A stretch of DNA of 64,000 bases. Origin: Ampullaceana balthica. Taxonomy: Eukaryota; Mollusca; Gastropoda; Lymnaeidae. Within the stretch, counting starts at the first letter, position 1; each line of letters starts with the position of its first letter. Both the position numbers and the translations under genes were made by a program. Shown here one piece after another: positions 1 to 9,969 of the stretch. The notes below the pieces were generated by a model, which was given only the letters and a program-made list of their open reading frames with translations, had not been told where the DNA came from and did not search any database. The DNA lies in the NCBI GenBank assembly GCA_944989445.1, contig CALYLW010001382.1, positions 62,001-126,000 of the forward strand. The letters are read 5' to 3'.

Positions 1-51
1 TCTTTTCATGAACATTTTTCATGTATTTAAACCAAATAATTTGTTTTCAAG

Positions 52-206
52 GGATATCAACGAGTTTCGTTGTTATAAACTCAACACATGACGTCACAGT
101 GTATTTAGGACAGGATGGGGAAGACATTCCTGTTGCCTCACTTCCTAACAATGAAACAGGACTGAGCTATTGTGTTTCTGTCAATGAGTCTTGTACGATA
201 GACTAT
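52..206 (+). CDS. Copy A exon: IgGFc-like region, first visible exon
   Basis: Acceptor TTTTCAAG precedes it and donor TAT|GTAAGTG follows. It is 155 nt long, entering in phase 1 and leaving in phase 0, exactly as the copy C exon at 50758-50912. It encodes a strand-rich segment with N-glycosylation sequons (NSTH, NNET, NESC) and two cysteines. Confidence 0.8.
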
Positions 207-3200
207 GTAAGTGTTTACGTCAATAAGTCTTGTTCTTCAGACTATGTGTTTACGTCAGTAAGTCTTGTTCTATAGACTATGTGTTTCTGGCAACAATTCT
301 TGTGCAATTAACTACGTAAGTGTTTGTGTTATTAGTCTTATATAATCGACTTTGAGTTTTTTGTTAATGAGTCTTGTACTGTAGACTATGTAAGTGTATG
401 TGTTATTAGTCTTGTATAATCGACTGTGTTTTTGTTAATGAGTCTTGTACTCTAGAGCATGTAAGTGTTTGTGTTATTAATCTTGTATAATCGACTATGG
501 TGCTTCTCAAAGTGGTAGTCCGCGGACTGGTGCAAGTCCGTGCGCCATCCGATGCCGGTCCGCAGAAGTTACCAAGAAAGGACATTTCGCTAACACTTCA
601 GTACAGGAAAAATAGTTCACCGTCCCTGGTGCTATGGAAAAATTCCTGCCGGTCCGCAATACTAAAAAAGTTTGATAAAAATGATGTAGACTATGTAAGT
701 GTATGTGTATGATAGTGTTTCTACTAATGAGTTTGCCAAATCAACTATGTCAATGCTTTTTTTTGAATTTGAATTGTACTATATAATTTCTTTTCCCCTG
801 TCAATTAGTCTTTTGTCTTTGAACATTCGGGAGGCTCCTTGTGTTTTCGAATTTTAAGAGGTTTCTTCAGTGTTTGAAATTTAAGCAGAATGTGAATAAA
901 TAAGAGAAGTATACTTTTTGTCTGAATTTTGTCTGCATCTGTCAGATACTGATTTATAAACTGTATATTTGAAGTTAAATATATGTCAAATATCTTAAAA
1001 TGTGTATATAGTTTTTAAATTAAATTCAAACTATAACTAAAGTATTAAAATAAGATTAAAATTTTGCTGGTAATTAAAAAAAAACAATACATGTATTTAA
1101 ATTCCAAATTTCGTATCCTTGGTAACAAAAATTATAATTAATTTTCTCATATAATATAACCCTAAATGAAATAGTTTTTATTTAAAATAAAAACCTATCT
1201 GTTTCTAGTTCACAGTAACAGCAGTGGAAAAACAAACCGTTGTGAACTTAGAATTTCGTGAGATCTCTTGGGTGCAGAAATTTACAAATATTCGAGGTTT
1301 TTCTTTTAAAAAGTACGTACAAAATTCAAAAAATTAAGTACACTTCTAGAACATTTAATTTTGAATTATGTGTTTAAAAAGGTTATACAATGTGAATGCA
1401 ATATTCATCGACTTTTATTTTCACAGAATATATACTTTACTATATGAAAGTACTACTTTAGTAAACTGTTTGTAAACGTTTTAATTAGTTGTTTTTAAAT
1501 ACATTTTTCAATATAACTCAAAGTGATCAATTTGTTTTTCTTATACCTTCCTAGCAATAACGCCCGCTTAACCCTGGATTACCTGGAAACACTTCACATT
1601 GATGGCAATGGAAAGACGAATACGGGAATTTCCGTACATGGCAGTGAGAATATAATTTTGTACATGTGGTCGAACTGTTCCGTAAGTTGTATACTCAGTT
1701 CTTAAAAATGTACTTGACAACCTGTCCGTGGTCTTTGGTTTAAGAAATACATACTTAATAAATATAGTTTCTTCTAATCTCTTTAAAGTGTCTACAGAAG
1801 ACCTAAATATATGTGAAAATAATTACTGAACATTTTTAATTGTCTTATCTATACAGAAGCTAATGCGTCCATAGACCATGTAGGTCTGTTGGCAAGTGAT
1901 GCAGCATTCACAGGCCACGGCTATGAGGGTTACACGCATTACCGAGCCGCCTTTATTTCCCTAACAATTGTTAACAATCCTAATAATTCGGAGCTGGGTG
2001 GCTCAGGGATGCCTTAGGCACCGGGAACAAATCCTTGCATACACATGGATTCAAACCGGTGACAATCGGTTAGCCAACCGAGCGCGCATGCCACTCGATC
2101 ACCGTGACCCTTACATACAGTGTAGATTAACTACGTTTAGATTTAATTGAGGTTATATTTTTTGCATTAAAATAGATTTATTGTTATCATTAAAGACACC
2201 AATTTCAAGGGATAATTGGGTCTTGCACAGTCTACAAATATTTTGCAAAAAGGTTGACGGTCGAAGAGATGAGTGTTTTTATGAATAATGATACTGTTTC
2301 AAAAACGTTGAATGGCGAAAATGGCGTGTTTTAAATGTGTTTAGTTAGAATACTAATAGTACTATTACTATCACTTTCAAGCTCAGTCACTGGAAAAGGG
2401 AAAAACATTTCAGCAGGTGTTTTAAAAAATGTATACACTTAATTAAAACAAAAGGCACAGTATAGCTGTATTATTCTTATTAGCCGGTTAAAAGGAATAA
2501 TTTACGAACGGATGATCAACGTAGAATTATTTAGAGATCGTTGTTCGGTGGTTCGTTTTGAAAACGGAAGTACAGGGAAAAACCAAAATACATCACTTGC
2601 AGCCATTTTCGACTTTTATTATTTAAATATTTTTATTTTTGTCGCTTTTGGATTTTTATACGAGAAACAATTTAATTGTCAAAAAAAGAGAATTCCCAAG
2701 GTCTTGTCGGAGTTTCGGAATCAGGGGTACATAATCTGTGTTATCCCGACGAAATCGTAATGGTTTGGCAGGCCTGTTAACTTGTTTACACCTAAATATA
2801 ACTTAATGTGCTTTTGATCAAATGTGCTCCACAAAGGATTTGCCTCTGATTGGATGAAATTCTAATTAAATGATTTTCTGATGAACTGCACTTTTGATCA
2901 AATATCGCTTCCGAAATTGGGTTAATGTCTACCTATTAACATTGTAAAATAAAAATATTTTACTTTTATTTGTTTTTGCCATTTCAATGTGTTGGTGAGT
3001 TTGTCTGTAAGTGGCATTCTCTTGTAGCAAGTTTATGATATTTTTTTAAAATACATTTTTTCTTATCAATCAATTAAATAGCATTTCCCCCCTAAAAATG
3101 TGTCTGTTTTGTAATGAGCCTTATGCGCATTAAAGAAATATTAATACAAAAAAGGTATAATATTTTATTTGCTTTATTGTTATTTTAAACTTTGTGTAAA

Positions 3201-3691
3201 AATTTGAAGTCTAGATAACAAAAGGTAATTTGCTTTTTCTCTATAAGAAACCTCGCGTGGAATTGTTGTCCCCTATTTCAAAGAATGCCTTGCAGTCCAG
3301 ATGTCTAAAGACCAATTTCCGGTGCAATTGCCGCTGTAACGTCACACGCACCCTCGAACACGCCCGGGAAGAAGCCAAATCCATTCGCCAACATCTCGTG
3401 GTTCCCGCCACAGAAACGGGGGCCTATGAGAGGACGAAAGTGTCCCAGCCGGACCCCAGGCCGTCCAGTTACGGATTGGCGGGTTTGGGAATCGCCATTT
3501 CGGTATTTTCATTAACACTAATTTCCTCAGCCGATATCGTCAACATTATCTTGTACCTCTATAGACACGCTGGAAATATGAGTAGAATCTTCAGAAATAC
3601 CAGAACGAGTGATAAAGAAATTCCATCATCGAAAATAGTAAGAAAAAGAATAACTATGGATACTAACAATCATATCGATTTCAGTAATTAA
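52..3691 (+). CDS. Copy A (3' part): IgGFc-like domain, transmembrane helix and cytoplasmic tail of a lectin-like surface receptor
   Basis: Only the 3' end of this gene is in the window; its first half lies upstream. The visible exons are 52-206, 1209-1312, 1555-1681 and 3248-3691, with intron phases 0, 2 and 0 that fit each other. Exons 1-3 encode a beta-rich extracellular segment whose pattern (a strand such as VTVYLG, then a motif like GISVHGSENI) resembles the N-terminal domain of IgGFc-binding proteins. The last exon encodes a Cys-rich juxtamembrane segment (CNCRCN), one hydrophobic helix and a 42-residue basic tail. Each exon is matched one-for-one by copy C near 50758-53800, which is the strongest evidence that they are real. 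A further candidate exon at 1857-1989 does not fit the phase. The family-level domain call is inference; the exon set and membrane helix are seen directly. Confidence 0.72.
165..760 (+). repeat. Degenerate tandem repeats of an exon end plus splice donor
   Basis: The last ~20 nt of the exon and its donor (consensus GTCTTGTACTATAGACTAT then GTAAGTG) recur about six to eight times downstream, for example near 235, 305, 380, 460 and 690. Several copies keep a usable-looking GTAAGTG. The series is interrupted at about 500-680 by a MITE. A shorter, more eroded version follows the matching exon in copy C (50913-51090), so the repetition predates the A/C duplication. Confidence 0.7.
500..680. mobile_element. 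hAT-like MITE fragment inside the donor repeats
   Basis: The segment starts GCTTCTCAAAGTGGTAGTCC and contains GCGGACTGG, typical of the ends of non-autonomous hAT-type elements. It splits the donor-repeat series, which resumes at about 682. A related end, GTGGTCCCCAACC with GCGGACCGG, is at 7050-7090. Superfamily is inferred from end sequence only. Confidence 0.45.
761..1208 (+). other. Copy A intron, no feature beyond homology to copy C
   Basis: AT-rich intron. Parts align with the intron at 51090-51731 of copy C, which differs by two long AT microsatellites. I see no gene here. Confidence 0.6.
1209..1312 (+). CDS. Copy A exon: IgGFc-like region
   Basis: Acceptor TTTCTAG, donor AA|GTACGT. 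It is 104 nt long, phase 0 in and phase 2 out. The encoded segment begins FTVTAVEKQTVVNLEF and matches copy C exon 51732-51834. Copy C is one base shorter, in a run of A. Confidence 0.8.
1555..1681 (+). CDS. Copy A exon: IgGFc-like region
   Basis: Acceptor CTTCCTAG, donor TCC|GTAAGT; 127 nt, phase 2 in and phase 0 out. It encodes a segment with LTLDYLETLHI and GISVHGSENIILYMW, the part most like an IgGFc-binding N-terminal domain. It joins in frame directly to the last exon at 3248. Copy C exon 52259-52384 is its homologue, with a 1-bp deletion. Confidence 0.8.
1857..1989 (+). pseudogene. Orphan candidate exon of copy A, cut by a SINE
   Basis: After an acceptor (CTATACAG) there is an open stretch encoding a segment like ASIDHVGLLASDAAF, then GYEGYTHYRAAFISLT. 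This reads as the natural continuation of the IgGFc-like domain. It needs one extra base from the preceding exon, which ends in phase 0, and no donor is visible because a tRNA-derived SINE begins at about 1990. Copy C lacks the segment altogether. Probably a decayed exon that is now skipped; splicing 1681 to 3248 stays in frame without it. Confidence 0.5.
1990..2115 (-). mobile_element. tRNA-derived SINE head
   Basis: On the minus strand it reads like a tRNA gene start: an A-box-like TGATCGAGTGGCATGCG and a B-box-like GGTTTGAATCC about 40 nt later. It carries no functional tRNA fold that I can complete. It abuts the orphan exon of copy A. Confidence 0.55.
2116..3247 (+). other. Copy A terminal intron, partly absent from copy C
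   Basis: No gene seen. An 82-codon open frame at 2512-2760 has no recognisable content. Positions 2845-2960 align with 52740-52850 of copy C. Here the segment CTGATTGGATG is single copy, whereas copy C has expanded it into a minisatellite. Confidence 0.5.
3248..3691 (+). CDS. Copy A last exon: Cys-rich stalk, transmembrane helix, cytoplasmic tail
   Basis: Acceptor CTATAAG, phase 0, stop TAA at 3689-3691; 147 residues. Residues 19-31 hold a cysteine cluster (RCLK, then RCNCRCNVT). Residues 32-73 are a polar stalk with EHAREEAKSIRQH. Residues ~75-105 form one hydrophobic helix (GLAGLGIAISVFSLTLISS...), and the rest is a basic tail ending HIDFSN. The tail is 15 residues longer than that of copy C, which lost 4 bp. 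A type I single-pass topology is inferred from the signal-peptide exon in copies B and C. Confidence 0.85.
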   Translation, partial: KPRVELLSPISKNALQSRCLKTNFRCNCRCNVTRTLEHAREEAKSIRQHLVVPATETGAYERTKVSQPDPRPSSYGLAGLGIAISVFSLTLISSADIVNIILYLYRHAGNMSRIFRNTRTSDKEIPSSKIVRKRITMDTNNHIDFSN

Positions 3692-4440
3692 AAAAAAATA
3701 CTCTTACAAAAGTACTCCAATCAATTGTAGTGACTACAATGAATATCTTGATTTGAAATTATAAAAATAACATATAACAAAATAACTTCTTTTTTTTTCA
3801 TTTGTCACTAGACATATTGGTCTTTCGTTTTCATAACCCAACTCAAGTCCTATAGCTGTTTATAGGGGTTGGAATTACCTACCTTCACCATTGAGCATAA
3901 ATTTCATAATTTCATTTGAAAATGTCAAGGACGTCTCCCTCTATCTGACATGTCACAGAAAATAACTCCAGGAGGAAGAGGGGGGATATTCGTAGTTGAG
4001 ACGTTAGGTTGTGTGGTTACTCCAAATGACTGACGTTCAGTTGTTAGTTTTATTTATATGTGTTTTACAAAATATGTAAACTGAACAAATAAAAAAAATA
4101 GTCGTAGTGGTGTCTTGATTCCACTTCGCTTAGATTTGATGTGACGGCTTCCTCTCTCTCCCCACCCAATAGTGAAGACTCCCTTTGATAGAAGAATAGT
4201 TTTAATTAACTTGAAATGTAGATTCTATCTGTGTTTTGCAAGAAATGTATTAAAAAATACAACACAAGTAACATCTTTTATTGTTATCTTCGGAATTTGA
4301 AAATTCGCAAAATGGTTATGTCTTAGAATTAGAATGTTATTGTAATTGTTATTATTACCAGTACATGTATTAATTTTTATCAAAATGACGTTTTAAATTA
4401 TTTAGTTTTTTAAAAAAATGTTTTTATTATAAATACAATA
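3692..4440 (+). repeat. 3' flanking block of copy A, shared with B and C
   Basis: Aligns with 53810-54460 (after copy C) and in part with 22690-22860 (after copy B), including the GTCTCCCTCTATCTGA and GACTGACGTTCAG segments. It marks the 3' UTR and downstream part of the duplicated unit. No ORF of note. Confidence 0.55.
4088..4093 (+). promoter_or_regulatory. Possible poly(A) signal of copy A
   Basis: AATAAA about 400 nt after the stop. An AATAAA lies in the aligned position downstream of copy C (54263-54268). This is weak evidence in AT-rich DNA. Confidence 0.3.
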
Positions 4441-4790
4441 ATAGTCCAAGTCACTGGCTCACTGGCTTACTGTATGGATGTGGAACGCTTTGACGTCATC
4501 GTTTGATCTTATATTTTAAAATACCAGATGTGTATCGGTGCGCAAAATGATTATACATTAAAGACGCGCTGTAAAACAAATATTGTTTGACGTCATTGTT
4601 TTAGCTTATATTTTAATTTTGGAAAGGGGAACGATGTAAAAATAGGATTTGAGGATTTATAATTATAAAATACTTTGTGTACATTTCAGGAAGTTTATTA
4701 TTTCATATTTATCAAACAAGGATAACTTACTTGGGGTTTTTACCCCCAAAAAAGTGGGTGCCGATAGCGCCTTAAAACCCCTAGTGATAT
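4440..4790 (+). repeat. Dispersed repeat, inverted copy at 61205-61575
   Basis: Contains two GACGTCAT sites, CTTATATTTTAA and an end reading TACCCCCAAAAAAGTGGGTGCC. The same string of landmarks appears on the opposite strand at 61205-61575, so this is a dispersed element rather than part of the gene array. Family unknown. Confidence 0.6.
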
Positions 4791-5110
4791 ACTAATGTAA
4801 TGTTATGCAACAAAACTTCTTTGGTCTTTGAGAGTTTCTACTCATTGTACACTATAGAAATTTCACAACTAGGTTGTTAATTTCCTTTCCATTGCCCTCT
4901 CACTCCCTCATCTTATCGCTCCGTTTCTCTGCTTTTGTCACACCCACCTCTCTTACTGCGTAAAATCAACTTTATTGATTCTGTTGTTTGATCAAAATGA
5001 CACTCTCTTTGTTGTATTCCTCTTTTCTCTTTAGCTCTGTATTTAATTGTCACCATGCTTCTCTCCTTTCCATTCAATCTATCAGTATCAATGATCTCAA
5101 TTCCTATTAA

Positions 5111-6110
5111 ATACATTTTTTTAAAAAATGTATAACAAGAATAGTATTCAAATATTTAATCTTCTTAATTATACATGAAATTTTGTAATGATGTCAATAA
5201 AACGTCTGCATTCGTATGTACATATTTGTGTCATGTATCAGATTATAATACGTTAACCATGGTATAACAGCCAAGTTGTCTCTTACAAACAACATTTTTT
5301 CTCACTCAAACTGAATCGAGTGTTTGTGATGGCTTATACACATGTTTAAAGCATTTCAATTTTGCTGCAACAATTTTTTAAAGGGTTATTGTTCTTTCAT
5401 GGAATGAGATACCACTGTGAGTTGTTAGATTATAATTGAATCAACAAAAGGCCCGTTTTTGTACAGCATACAGTGTCTTGTTAGCTCTCTTGTACCTTTA
5501 CTATTACCGGCCATTATCAAAGGCTTTGGAAACAATGCAAATAGATCAATGGCGGTGATCGTAATTATTTATTGTTGTCGATAGTTGAACTTCTCGTTCT
5601 GTTGAGAAAGAAAGTGGTGTCTTAAAACATAGTAATGAAACGCTTCCACGGTGGAGTATCTTAGGGTTAAATCTTGTGTATTTTTTTTATTATTCTGAAC
5701 CGCCATGAGAAAACTCGATATGTGCGCCATTTACTATTGTAGTAACTAGTAACTATGGTTACATCTTTATATACTTATTTTGTGGAGAATTTTGTGTCAG
5801 AAAATGAGATCTCGAGAACTACCCCCAGCCCGGTCGAAGGTATTGGGTGAATATATGTCAAAATTAAATACCAGATGTGTTTTCCTTTCTTTAATTTTTT
5901 TCTCCCAATAATGATACATGACGTCATTGTTACTGCTCGCACAAAGCTGGCTATGTGTATTGTATTTAATATCTTCGACCTGCGACTTTGCAAACAATAT
6001 CTTCGTGAGCTTTTTTATAGTTCGAACTTTTCCTCATTCTGTTTATTCACCTTTGCGTAAGTTTATAAAGGAATTGCTGTTTAAATATTTATTTATTGAT
6101 TTAGTATAAT
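5111..6110 (+). repeat. Distal 3' flank of unit A, shared with B and C flanks
   Basis: Segments at 5290-5620 align with 23770-23990 and 55060-55400; shared landmarks are TTGTTAGATTAT, TACTATTACCG and CAAATAGATCAATGG / CAAATCGATGA. This is non-coding as far as I can see and shows that the duplication unit extends well past the genes. Confidence 0.55.
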
Positions 6111-6800
6111 ATTCCTTGTGTATTTTACCTTATAAAGGTATTTACGCTAACGTTAACACATGTTTTAGTCTATTTTTTATAACATAATAACTCCTCTTTT
6201 TTACATAAATATATCCTTGTTATTTTTATAGTAAAATTGAAAAATGTTTGTTTCCAGCATTTTAAGAATTCCAAACAGTTAATATTTATAGCAAAAAACA
6301 AAATTTACATTGGAAACATTACCCAAAAGAAAGTGTAAGTAAGAGAAATAGATACGATTTAAAAAAGAACAATTTTAAAGGGTTAATTTATTATTGCAAA
6401 CACAACAGCATTTTCAAAGCTATTTTCAACCAAAGAATGAACTATTTAAAATAAAAATATCAGACGAATTTCGCAAATCATGGTAATAAATGGTTTCATT
6501 ACGTTTCAACCCCGGACTTTTTTTTTACTAAATATCTTTAAAAGGGGTTAAATTAATACTATTTTAAACATAACTTAACTATAGTAAAATGCAACATACA
6601 TGCTTTGGTGTAACCGAGCAAAAATGATATATATACAATGAAGATAACAAGTGAAATGTTTAAATTGAAAGCAAATTGTTATTAGTATTATTAATAACAA
6701 ATTCTGTTATAGTCAAAGTTTTAGTTCTCATAAGGTTTACACAGTTACGCTAGAAATTAATTTGCCAGCATAGAACTGAGAAGGTAGAAATTTGTTCCAG
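6110..6800. other. AT-rich intergenic DNA, nothing identified
   Basis: No conserved ORF, RNA gene or recognisable repeat end was found. Confidence 0.5.
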
Positions 6801-6950
6801 TGTTTAAGGGTTTCCCTAAGTCCACCCAGCTCCGAATGGGAATGACACCATTTAGGGAAACAACGGTGGCTGGGCATTGTACCATACAATCCTCTCTTAG
6901 CGCGTGCCTCGCCAACTGGCCAGCATTGTCTTTGCGTTCGTAAAATATAG
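6800..6950 (+). mobile_element. SINE fragment, 5'-truncated
   Basis: The core CACCCAGCTCCGAATGGG and GGTGGCTGGGCATTGTA match the body of the SINE at 17154-17405. The tRNA-like head is missing. Confidence 0.5.
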
Positions 6951-7359
6951 TAAGCCGCCATAATCTTATGCAAAGAAAGAGAAAATAACATTTTGTAAAA
7001 AAAAAGAAAAGTGGTTAAGAAAAAAAATAGGAGTCTAGACTCTTGACCAGTGGTCCCCAACCTTTTTACCCCCGCGGACCGGTCAACGATTGAAAATTTT
7101 AATGCGGTCCAGTGAGTTTGTTTTTTTTGGGTCGTAGGGGTAGACGTTGATTGTTTAAATTTTACAATGTTTTGATTTAATAATTTTAATTTAATTGCAT
7201 TTTTATCACAAAATTTTAAAGAAAGAATTAAGTATAAAAAAAAAGGAATGGTGCTCAACTTTACATTTAAAATGCCATGTTATAAAAATAATTTATTGTT
7301 TTGGAAATAACAATGGAACGTGTATTTAATAAATAATGTGCCTTCGTAGCTATCGCGTA

Positions 7360-8253
7360 ATCAGTTTAGGGTAAACAACTGGATACACAGCGCCCCCTTC
7401 ATCATTCGTTGCTCGACCAATATTGAACTACGCGCTCGTGTCAACATGCTACGGACAAAGAGTGAATGACTTCGAAGAATGAACTAAACACTTTATTGGC
7501 GTATCACCAAAAAAACAACAGTTGGGGATATCAACCTTATATCTGTACTCTGTCAGATAAATGTCTCAATGAATCTGTCAGGCGAAACATGAAAGTTAGT
7601 GGGACATTGAACATTTCAGATAACGTTTATAAAAATATTTGTCTCCCTTGAACATAACAGCCGACAAACGCAACTGTTATAGAGTTTAGTCATCTAATAC
7701 CAGAGGCGGATCCTTTTCACAGTAATAGGGGAAAATATTTTTAACATTTATTTGCCTACTTTTATATTAATTTTTAAAATTAATTAAACAATCTTTAATT
7801 AACGATACATTGTATAGCACTAGGATTTTGTTGCAAGGAAAGGGGAGCAAACAGAATACAAACCCAGGAAAAACTTCACATTACTGTTCCACTTGTCAAA
7901 CGTATCACTATTTCCTCTTCTGCAGTTGGCTTCTGTGGCGTCATTATGTCGAAACATTGCAGGTAATTGGTGTCTTGATCGTAAAGTCAAATCAAATACC
8001 CATTGGTCATTAATTTTAATATGTTTCTTGAGAAGACGACAAATCGAATACCCCCCGTTTGTGACGTGTGATGTATTCACTTAGCGTCTCACCGATAACA
8101 GGTAAGGTAAAAGAATCCTCATGAAGGGAAACCATATACAAAAGAAGCAGTGATGAACATTTGATAATAAAGCGTTGATAGAGCTTATCACAGTGTCCAA
8201 GAAAGGAAACTGTATTATGCAGAGGTAAATGTCCATGGCACATGTGCTGAGAA
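7360..8253 (+). promoter_or_regulatory. Upstream block of copy B, shared with C and D
   Basis: About 0.9 kb upstream of the copy B start aligns in pieces with 26030-27390 (copy C), for example ACTACGCG, CTTCAAAGAATG and CCTTATATCTGTACTC. Its 3' part also aligns with 63840-64000. Conservation across three paralogues that diverged elsewhere suggests promoter and 5' UTR function. Confidence 0.55.
8061..8098 (+). promoter_or_regulatory. Conserved upstream motif, copy B
   Basis: GTGACGTGTGATGTATTC followed by ACTTAGCGTCTCACCGATA. Matching motifs stand at 27198-27235 and about 63920-63957. In B and C it begins 193 nt before the predicted ATG. The consensus core is ACGTGTRATGTAYTC then TAGCGTST. 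Function (core promoter, CREB-like ACGT site or 5' UTR element) is unknown. Confidence 0.5.
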
Positions 8254-8308
8254 ATGGCACTGGAAAGACATAATCTTATTTTACTGGCAACCCTTTCGAT
8301 ATTTCAGT
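8254..8308 (+). CDS. Copy B exon 1: signal peptide
   Basis: ATG at 8254, 18 codons plus one base, donor CAGT|GTAACT (phase 1). The peptide MALERHNLILLATLSIFQ has a basic n-region and a hydrophobic core and is close to copy C exon 1. An out-of-frame upstream ATG at 8233 ends quickly. Confidence 0.8.
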
Positions 8309-8702
8309 GTAACTTTAGAAAATTAAGTTTCTTATAATATTTCTTATTCGTACACATTTTAGTTCTATTAAAGTGTGCATTTTAAATGAATAATGTGTTA
8401 CACAATTCAAAACTCATAATTGATTTGATGAAATAATTCTGTTTTCGTTTGGTGATTAGCTGAATTATTTTAACTGATTCAATTTATTAAATGTGTGTAA
8501 GTTAAAAATTCAATGCATGAAGCGAAAATAGGGATAATTAAAAATCTAGTCGTTATTGGGTGAATGCCTAAATACATTATCACTCAAATGATAATTAAAC
8601 CAAAAACAGCACAAGCTACATGCTTTTCATAATGAAACAAAACTTATTTAAGCATCAGACAGTCCTATTTATTACAAGGAAAGTGTTGTTCTTTAAGATA
8701 AG

Positions 8703-8875
8703 CAGTCGGACCTCTCTAAGTTGAGCTCAAAGGGACAGGGAAAAAAATAGATTTACGGAGTTTTCGACTTAGGGAAAATGGGGTAATAGGCTCAGAATTT
8801 GGCCACGACCTAACAATTATTTCGATATAGATAGGTTTTCAACTTAGTGAAGTTCAACAAAGAGAGGTCCGACTG
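8703..8875. mobile_element. 173-bp MITE with ~20-bp terminal inverted repeats
   Basis: The left end CAGTCGGACCTCTCTAAGTT and the right end, on the other strand, CAGTCGGACCTCTCTTTGTT are inverted repeats. The ends look like pogo/Tc1-mariner TIRs. A clean TA duplication is not evident. A partial relative is nested in the hAT-like element at about 29300-29385. Confidence 0.65.
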
Positions 8876-9005
8876 TATTATCTTTCAAATACTATCTGGT
8901 GGCATATGGTACTGGTACTCATTCACATACGCACCAAAAAACAAACACTAATATTCCAGCAAGACGATGTGCGTAGTTATGTGTTCAAACATATTTTTAT
9001 TTAAG

Positions 9006-9106
9006 ATTCTATGGGGCATCTATGTTTATTTTGGAAAGACGCAACGTATTTTGATGGATTCTGCTACCAAATGTCAGAGACATTTGCCAATAGGACAGAA
9101 GCACAG
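9006..9106 (+). CDS. Copy B exon 2: CTLD1 start
   Basis: Acceptor ATTTAAG, donor CAG|GTAAAG; 101 nt, phase 1 to 0. It encodes CLFWKDATYFDGFCYQM, the typical C...G.CY start of a CTLD, and is nearly the same as copy C exon 2. Confidence 0.85.
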
Positions 9107-9969
9107 GTAAAGAATATACGCATTACTCTTTTTTGTATCACCACTTTGTGATACTAACGGTTCTAAAGAATAAGTAACGTAAGATTTTAAGCTATCGTAG
9201 CACTTTGCATTCCTATAGAAAATACTCTTTAAATAATGTATCAGTTTATAATGAGATTTAGATAGTGGACAGCTTAAGGTATCAAATGTATTTTAAAAAA
9301 TGTTAATTAATATTGACAAAAAATCTTTTTAAAGCACTTGAATATTGACATGATGAAGCTGAAATCATATTAACTAACATAATTTGCAATCTGTCACGTT
9401 GTGTCTGTCCGTGACGCTTTGCGAGGTAATTCCATATAAAATAAATATTTAGAAAAAAAATTACTTTCGAGATTTAAAAAATTTGTTTCTGGCCATAAAA
9501 TATTGTGACGTGACGTCATTATTTGAGCTTTTTAAATGGAACGAAGTAAAAAGAGCCATGTTTTATTAGATGTGATTAAAATTATTATTATTTTTTGTAT
9601 TAAATGTCCATGTTTGTGTATGTGTCTATGTAAATGTTACGTACGTAATTATAAATTAAATGTTCTATATCAATGTATAACATTCGTTTTTCGCTTTATT
9701 AAATTTACAAGTGGTTGTCGTTTGGTTGTCAAGTTTCGATGCGTTTTGAACTACAAAACCATTACTAAAAATGCAAATTAAATTTGTCAACTTATGCTTT
9801 AGTTTAGCATTTTTTTTTCTTTTATACACTTTGAGATTGCATATTTGTATGTTTAAAAAAATAACATATTTAAAAATCGGACTCCTCCCCACAATGGTTT
9901 TTGTTTGATTGTTATTTAAATGTAATATTTTAATTCGTCTTAGACTAGTTTTGAAAAAAAATCTTTGCT

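Noticed and set aside
6737..7258. 173-codon minus-strand open frame
   Set aside because: Runs across a SINE fragment, a MITE-like end and AT-rich DNA; composition is not protein-like and there is no paralogous match.
7466..7651. An extra first coding exon of copy B
   Set aside because: The aligned stretch in copy C (26215-26340) has a different frame and is interrupted by an insertion. The ATG with signal peptide at 8254 and 27391 is a better start.
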